A stretch of 36,177 nucleotides of DNA. Origin: CAZYYO01 sp964650965. Its GTDB lineage: Bacteria > Bacillota > Clostridia > Lachnospirales > Lachnospiraceae. The stretch is from positions 1 to 36,177 of the forward strand of contig CAZYYO010000018.1 in assembly GCA_964650965.1 (NCBI GenBank), given 5' to 3'. The translations under genes were made by a program, and so were the position numbers. Positions within the stretch are counted from its first letter, which is position 1. Every line of letters starts with the position of its first letter. The notes beneath the pieces are model-generated. The model ran no database searches. It was not told where the DNA came from and saw only the letters and a program-made list of their open reading frames with translations. Below, piece by piece: positions 32,849-36,177 of this stretch.

Positions 32849-35281
32849 TTATCGATAACGGATACTGCTGCTAATCTTTCGCACAAGCTGCACCGGCAGA
32901 CCAATTATGAACTGCAGTAATCCAAGAATCCAAAAACCATTGAATTCATTTACCAGACCCTTCACCATAAACTCGCTGACAAAGCCATCTGACATCTTAC
33001 AGATTGCCCGAAATGGCATATTATAATTAAAGCTGAGATTTAGATTTGGTTTTCCCTTTTGAATACTGGCAGTAAGGAGACGATTCATAACAAAATAAAT
33101 CAATCTTCCCAGAATGCTTCTGCTGTAGTACAGCTGGCACAACGCATCATTCATGGTCAGCTTACCGCTCCAGGAACCATCTGGAATTTCATGACCAAGC
33201 AAATTCTTAAATTCTTCATCATCCACATTTTGAATGTTGCCGCTTTCATAAGCGGACAGCTGTAATCCCTCATAAGGAAGCTTGGTGGTAGTTCCCTGTA
33301 CCGAAACCGTCTCTGTAAGACGAATATCTCTACTAGAGGCTCCCACCATAATCTCATACTGCCCTTCTTCCACTTCAAAGCGGTTGGTTCGAACATTGAA
33401 ATAGCGAAATGCCTTATCGTCTAAGGTAACCGTCACGGTTTTGCTTTCTCCCGCTTCTAAGAACACCTTGGTAAATCCCTTTAATTCCTTTTTGGCACGA
33501 AATACCTTCAGATTCACGCCGCCTACATATACCTGTGCAACCTCTGCTCCTACCACTTTTCCTGTATTGCTTATCGTAAATGTAACCTGCTGATCCTTTA
33601 CAGACAAATCGCTGTAGGAAAAGCTGGTATAAGACAAACCGTAACCAAAGGGGAAACGAACCGGATGATTCACTGCATCATAGTAGCGGTATCCAATATA
33701 AAGTCCCTCTCTGTATTCTACAGAACGCTCTTTTCCCGGGAAATAATGATACGCCGGCGTTTCCTGGTAAATCATTGGAAATGTCTCTGCTAATTTTCCT
33801 GATGGATTCACTTGACCACACAGCACCTGAAGCATGGCAGTTGCACCTGCCTGACCTCCCAGATATCCGTGAAGCAGACCCTTACAATTATAAATCCAGG
33901 GCATCTCTACTGCACCACCACAAGCAAGAATCACAATTACATTTTCATTTACTTTATGAATATTTTCCAACAATGCAATCTGGTCATCTGATATCTTCAT
34001 ATCACTGCGGTCCACGCCTTCTGCATCATGAACCTCATTTAATCCCATATAATAGATAACCGTCTCTGCTTCTTTTGCCAATGCCACGGCTTCGTCCATT
34101 AGCTTCATATTTCCCTTGCCATCCCGCTGATAGCCCTGGGCATAGCCTACGCTTTGTATTGGAAATGCGCCGGCTTCTTCCACAATGTTGGTTAACTGGG
34201 TTGCATTTACCAGCGAAGAGCCTGCTCCCTGATATCTGGGAAGCTGGGCAAATTCTCCAATAAAAGCCACTTTTGTTCCAGCCTTTACCGGTAGAATATC
34301 ATCCTCATTCTTCAATAAGCAAATGGTTTCCTGTGCTGCCTTCAAGGCCATGGCATGATGTGTTTTCACATCAAATGTCTTGTCTGTATCCTTCGCACAT
34401 GCTTCCATTGTCTCAAGCATTACATGTAACAATTCATCTACTCTTTGATTTAACAGTTCCTCTGAAAGACTGCCATTTTTCACAGCACGAATCAGCTGTT
34501 CCTCAGAATCTCCTCCGGTAGCAGGCATCTCCAGATTACTTCCTGCCTTCACGCCCTGTACATGATGATTAGAAGCTCCCCAGTCAGATACTACAAAGCC
34601 ATCAAAGCCCCATTCATCTCGAAGGATTTCCTGAAGCAGGTGTTCATTTTCATTGGCATAAACTCCATTGATTTCATTATAAGAGGACATAATGGACTTG
34701 GGATGTCCTTCCTTCACTGCAATTTCAAAGCCTGTCAGATAAATCTCACGAAGGGTTCTCTCATCTACAACAGAATTGCTTGCCATTCTGCGAAGCTCCT
34801 GAGAATTCACTGCAAAATGTTTTGGACAGGCAGCTACTCCATTTTTCTGAATTCCCCGAATATAGGCTGCTGCCATTTTGCCAGCCAGATAGGGGTCTTC
34901 TGAGAAATATTCGAAATTACGCCCACACAGGGGGCTTCGCTTCATATTAAGGCCTGGTCCTAACACAACGCCTACATCCTGCACCGTTGCTTCCTTTCCA
35001 AGACATGCTGCCATTTCTTCCCCTAATGCAGGATTCCAGCTATTGGCCATGGTAGCTGCTGTGGGATAACAGGTGGCAGGAACACTGCCATTTAATCCCA
35101 GATGATCGGAAGCCCCTGCCTGTTTCCGCAATCCATGAGGTCCATCCGATAAGGTCATATTCGGGATACCTGCATGAGCAATGCCTCTTGTCTGCCAAAA
35201 ATCCTTACCTGATAGAAGGTAGCATTTCTCCCCCAGGCTGAGCTGATCAAGGATTTCCTTATGCTTTAATGTGTATCCCAT
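32849..35281 (-). CDS. glycoside hydrolase family 3 (beta-glucosidase-like) with C-terminal extension
   Basis: 810 residues, retaining exo-glycosidase of GH3. No signal peptide, so probably acts in the cytoplasm on imported oligosaccharides. Domain order: (beta/alpha)8 barrel with LSDGPHG, GRNFEYFSEDP, KHFAVNSQE and the nucleophile D233 in FVVSDWGA; the alpha/beta domain; a fibronectin type III-like domain (about 560-665, YGLSYTSFSYS onward). An extra C-terminal ~130 residues is not part of standard GH3: it has hydrophobic segments (LGRLIYFVMNRLL and FWILGLLQFIIGLPVQLV) and a basic end, and may hold the enzyme at the membrane. Ribosome site GGAGG. Three bases after the GtrA-like gene. Confidence 0.94.
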   Translation of the reverse strand: MGYTLKHKEILDQLSLGEKCYLLSGKDFWQTRGIAHAGIPNMTLSDGPHGLRKQAGASDHLGLNGSVPATCYPTAATMANSWNPALGEEMAACLGKEATVQDVGVVLGPGLNMKRSPLCGRNFEYFSEDPYLAGKMAAAYIRGIQKNGVAACPKHFAVNSQELRRMASNSVVDERTLREIYLTGFEIAVKEGHPKSIMSSYNEINGVYANENEHLLQEILRDEWGFDGFVVSDWGASNHHVQGVKAGSNLEMPATGGDSEEQLIRAVKNGSLSEELLNQRVDELLHVMLETMEACAKDTDKTFDVKTHHAMALKAAQETICLLKNEDDILPVKAGTKVAFIGEFAQLPRYQGAGSSLVNATQLTNIVEEAGAFPIQSVGYAQGYQRDGKGNMKLMDEAVALAKEAETVIYYMGLNEVHDAEGVDRSDMKISDDQIALLENIHKVNENVIVILACGGAVEMPWIYNCKGLLHGYLGGQAGATAMLQVLCGQVNPSGKLAETFPMIYQETPAYHYFPGKERSVEYREGLYIGYRYYDAVNHPVRFPFGYGLSYTSFSYSDLSVKDQQVTFTISNTGKVVGAEVAQVYVGGVNLKVFRAKKELKGFTKVFLEAGESKTVTVTLDDKAFRYFNVRTNRFEVEEGQYEIMVGASSRDIRLTETVSVQGTTTKLPYEGLQLSAYESGNIQNVDDEEFKNLLGHEIPDGSWSGKLTMNDALCQLYYSRSILGRLIYFVMNRLLTASIQKGKPNLNLSFNYNMPFRAICKMSDGFVSEFMVKGLVNEFNGFWILGLLQFIIGLPVQLVRKISSSIRYR

Positions 35282-35284
35282 GTT

Positions 35285-35860
35285 CTATGCCTCCTTCTCT
35301 TTAAAGATAATCTTCATAATGGGGAAGAATACCCAGAAGGATATTGCACAGTTGATAATCATGGTGATTACATCTGCTATGGTAACTCCTAAGCCCTGTC
35401 CCATATGATTCATAAAGAAGTTATAGATTGGTGCTTTATACAATCCCTGAAGAGCTGCCGCTCCAACAGAAATAATCACATATGCGATGAAATACCATCC
35501 TGCTGCTTTGGCAATGGAGCCTCCTGATTTGAAGGTGACATTTCGCTGCAGGAAGAAGTTAATAACCTGGGCAATTCCCATAGTAATCTCCACTGCCAGG
35601 AAATATGCCAGTCCGCCTCCGCCGCCTGCGGTAATGGCTCCTGCTGCGTAATCAAATACATAATAATTGCTTCCATCCAGGTTATGTCCTACCTGCAGAA
35701 TTTGGAAATTCTGGTCTACCAGACTGGTAAATCCAAAGTCGTATTTAAATAATGGCATGAGAATCATCTGCAACACAGTTACTCCGTTGCTGACAATAAA
35801 AAAGATAATGAATTGTGCTATGGTTGGGTGCTTTTCTTTAAAGGTGTTCCAAATTTTCAT
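35285..35860 (-). CDS. GtrA-like small membrane protein
   Basis: 191 residues with about four or five hydrophobic segments. The pattern IAQFIIFFIVSNGVTVLQMI at the start and QVINFFLQRNVTFKS in the middle is the GtrA/DPMS signature (membrane proteins that help flip lipid-linked sugars), but there is an insertion with a Gly-rich loop (AAGAITAGGGGGLAYF). The start at 35860 has GGAG nine bases upstream; an ATG at 35911 lacks a site. It is coupled to the GH3 gene, which suggests both handle a glycan. Confidence 0.75.
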   Translation of the reverse strand: MKIWNTFKEKHPTIAQFIIFFIVSNGVTVLQMILMPLFKYDFGFTSLVDQNFQILQVGHNLDGSNYYVFDYAAGAITAGGGGGLAYFLAVEITMGIAQVINFFLQRNVTFKSGGSIAKAAGWYFIAYVIISVGAAALQGLYKAPIYNFFMNHMGQGLGVTIADVITMIINCAISFWVFFPIMKIIFKEKEA

Positions 35861-36008
35861 TTTGCTATGCTCCGTTTCTTTGTTTCTGTTTTTCGATATT
35901 TGTTTGAGCATATACTAGCATATTTTTTTTGTAGGGAAATGCTTTTAGCATGAAATGCGTCATTTTTGGCATAATCTGCAGAGTGCTGGAGAAATACCGT
36001 AAGAATAC

Positions 36009-36157
36009 GGGGAGAAGGCGTAGGGTTGAGTTGCAAACTCGCTTTCGCTCTGGTAAGCACGCAACAGTACTAACTTCCCAGTGTGGCGCAGCCACGCTGG
36101 TCAGTAAGTGCTGGCGTGCTTACAAGGTTTGCTCCTTCAACCCTACGCCTTCTCCCC
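36009..36157. repeat. large nested inverted repeat (about 150 bases) upstream of the GtrA-like gene
   Basis: The 21-base arms 36009-36029 and 36137-36157 are perfectly complementary. Inside, GTAAGCACGC (36053-36062) matches GCGTGCTTAC (36114-36123), and a central stem (about 36065-36087 with 36091-36113) pairs 18 of 23 positions around GTGGC-GCA-GCCAC. Just outside, CCGTA-AGAA-TACGG (35998-36011) and CTTGC-GG-CAAG (36162-36172) form small hairpins. The structure is on both strands and no ORF fits it. Candidates are a palindromic dispersed repeat, a MITE, or a structured RNA. The 148 bases between it and 35860 are AT-rich with no clear promoter. Confidence 0.75.
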
Positions 36158-36177
36158 TCCCCTTGCGGCAAGTTCTG

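Noticed and set aside
35941..36177. Part of an rRNA or tRNA at the right edge
   Set aside because: The sequence is a self-complementary hairpin and contains no conserved rRNA segments or tRNA T-arm and anticodon pattern that I can recognise.

Overview
The window looks like chromosome of a low-to-moderate GC, Gram-positive anaerobe of the Clostridia, most likely Lachnospiraceae. This rests on strong AGGAGG-type ribosome binding sites, sigma-A promoters with 17-base spacers, the pairing of asnS with asnA, a YerC/TrpR-like regulator and a PcrA helicase close together, DUF1836 and DUF4317 proteins, and abundant [4Fe-4S] and radical-free anaerobic enzymes. No rRNA, tRNA or CRISPR array was found.

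Left end (1-3900): an AT-richer restriction-modification block on the minus strand. It has a small helix-turn-helix gene, a gamma-type N6-adenine methyltransferase and a C5-cytosine methyltransferase that runs off the left edge, all behind one clear promoter. A separately transcribed DUF4268 protein with a nuclease-like motif follows. The block abuts the 3' end of the rRNA methyltransferase gene rlmD (rumA), and an imperfect repeat at the rlmD end recurs after the DUF4268 gene. This suggests an inserted island.

Housekeeping core (3900-13150): rlmD, a small acidic-tailed membrane protein, pcrA, a DUF1836 regulator-like protein, yerC, asnA, asnS and a DUF4317 protein.

Signalling and cofactor block (13150-19730): one minus-strand operon runs from a stand-alone response regulator to a 1008-residue REC-GGDEF-EAL-REC-GGDEF-PAS protein and then larB, larC and larE. 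The Lar proteins make the nickel-pincer nucleotide cofactor used by lactate racemase and related LarA enzymes, but no larA is present here. The c-di-GMP gene overlaps larB by four bases.

Membrane/two-component block (19724-27500): a promoter predicted to give a leaderless mRNA heads eight tightly spaced genes: a polytopic membrane protein, a two-TM protein, an OmpR-type regulator, a histidine kinase, an amino-acid permease, a membrane protein split by a one-base frameshift, and an NhaC-type antiporter.

Right part (27500-36177): an SDR oxidoreductase, a DEAD-box RNA helicase with a disordered basic tail, a ferredoxin-like aldo/keto reductase behind a MerR-type promoter, a two-gene short-chain CHR (chromate-type) transporter, a GH3 beta-glucosidase with an unusual C-terminal extension, and a GtrA-like membrane protein. 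The last 170 bases are a large, nested inverted repeat with no coding sequence.

The strongest candidates for something undescribed are the composite c-di-GMP protein coupled to nickel-pincer biosynthesis, the leaderless membrane/two-component operon, and the palindromic element at the right end.
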